Part shown: piece by piece, positions 6,580 to 6,700 of the stretch
How the letters are laid out: each line of letters starts with the position of its first letter
How positions within the stretch are numbered: position 1 is the first letter of the stretch
DNA from: Mariniphaga sp.
GTDB lineage: Bacteria; Bacteroidota; Bacteroidia; Bacteroidales; Prolixibacteraceae
Assembly: GCA_013203525.1 (NCBI GenBank)
Contig: JABMQB010000883.1
Span: forward strand, 1 to 6,700
Length of the DNA stretch: 6,700 nt
Direction: 5' to 3'
Notes under the pieces: model-generated
Seen by the model: only the letters and a program-made list of their open reading frames with translations
The model's database searches: none
Told to the model about the DNA's origin: nothing
Program-made: the position numbers and the translations under genes

Positions 6580-6700
6580 GCAGGCAATCAAGGCTTCAGA
6601 AAGTGCATAAGGATGAAAAGTTGAGCGTAAAACGTCAGTGTGAGCTTTTAGAAGTATGCCGCAGTAGCTTCTACTATGTTCCCCAGCAAGAGGGTTTTGA
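6558..6700 (+). CDS. IS3-family transposase OrfB, N-terminal part only
   Basis: In the -1 frame relative to orfA, translation continues as KKSIEEIGRQSRLQKVHKD and then LSVKRQCELLEVCRSSFYYV before the window ends. The latter is the HTH_21-type segment at the start of IS3 OrfB proteins, usually ending in SSFYY or SSLYY. The rve/DDE integrase core should lie beyond the right edge. There is no ATG in the visible portion, which fits expression by frameshifting from orfA; an independent start at ATT 6567 (as OrfB of IS911 uses AUU) or GTG 6603 is possible but unsupported. The start given is the frameshift site. Confidence 0.85.

Larger units (their letters stand above)
6245..6700 (+). mobile_element. 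IS3-family insertion sequence, left part only
   Basis: Contains orfA, a -1 frameshift site and the start of orfB, the standard IS3 arrangement; the right end is outside the window. The left boundary is inferred: ACCCCAATAACTAGACAAC at 6251-6269 resembles the terminal repeats of IS150-like IS3 elements (ACCCC-x-A-run-TTAGACA), so the end should fall around 6240-6250. I could not see the usual terminal TG exactly there. This position coincides with the loss of GH9 similarity on the other strand, which supports insertion into the GH9 gene, although a deletion next to the element is also possible. Confidence 0.75.

Noticed and set aside
1..6700. CRISPR arrays, tRNA or rRNA genes, toxin-antitoxin or phage-defence genes.
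   Set aside because: No regularly spaced repeats, cloverleaf-like segments or defence-type domains were seen on either strand.

Overview
The window looks like a piece of a Bacteroidetes (Bacteroidota) genome. It carries a SusC/RagA-type TonB-dependent outer-membrane transporter with the STN + carboxypeptidase-regulatory-like + plug + barrel layout, AT-rich spacers, no clear Shine-Dalgarno sequences, and the remains of a glycoside hydrolase family 9 (GH9) enzyme on the same strand. Together these suggest a polysaccharide utilization locus (PUL), probably for a beta-glucan such as cellulose or a related plant polymer, that insertion sequences have invaded.

Layout. (1) 1-3289, minus strand: a SusC-like transporter, open from its ATG to the left edge. 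About 1,096 residues are visible and only the extreme C-terminus is missing. (2) 3290-3918: a long AT-rich spacer with a strong plus-strand intrinsic terminator (3446-3480) pointing away from susC, and a 17-nt palindrome (3495-3511). The terminator suggests a small RNA antisense to the susC leader. (3) About 3815-5286, plus strand: an IS5-superfamily insertion sequence whose DDE transposase is split by a -1 frame change in an A-run near 4531-4542. (4) 5253-5561: spacer with nothing firmly identifiable. (5) 5562-6257, minus strand: the C-terminal ~230 codons of a GH9 enzyme; the N-terminal part with the catalytic aspartates is absent. (6) About 6245-6700, plus strand: the left end of an IS3-family element with orfA, an A7 frameshift site, and the start of orfB running off the right edge.

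How the parts fit. The SusC-like protein would import oligosaccharides across the outer membrane with a SusD partner, expected beyond the left edge. Its STN domain implies control by a FecR-type anti-sigma factor and an ECF sigma factor, but neither is encoded here. The GH9 enzyme would have cut the polymer, but it is now truncated where the IS3 element begins. I see no convincing new multi-gene system. The observation most worth following is the possible antisense RNA at the susC leader, which would match the cis-antisense RNAs known in Bacteroides PULs.
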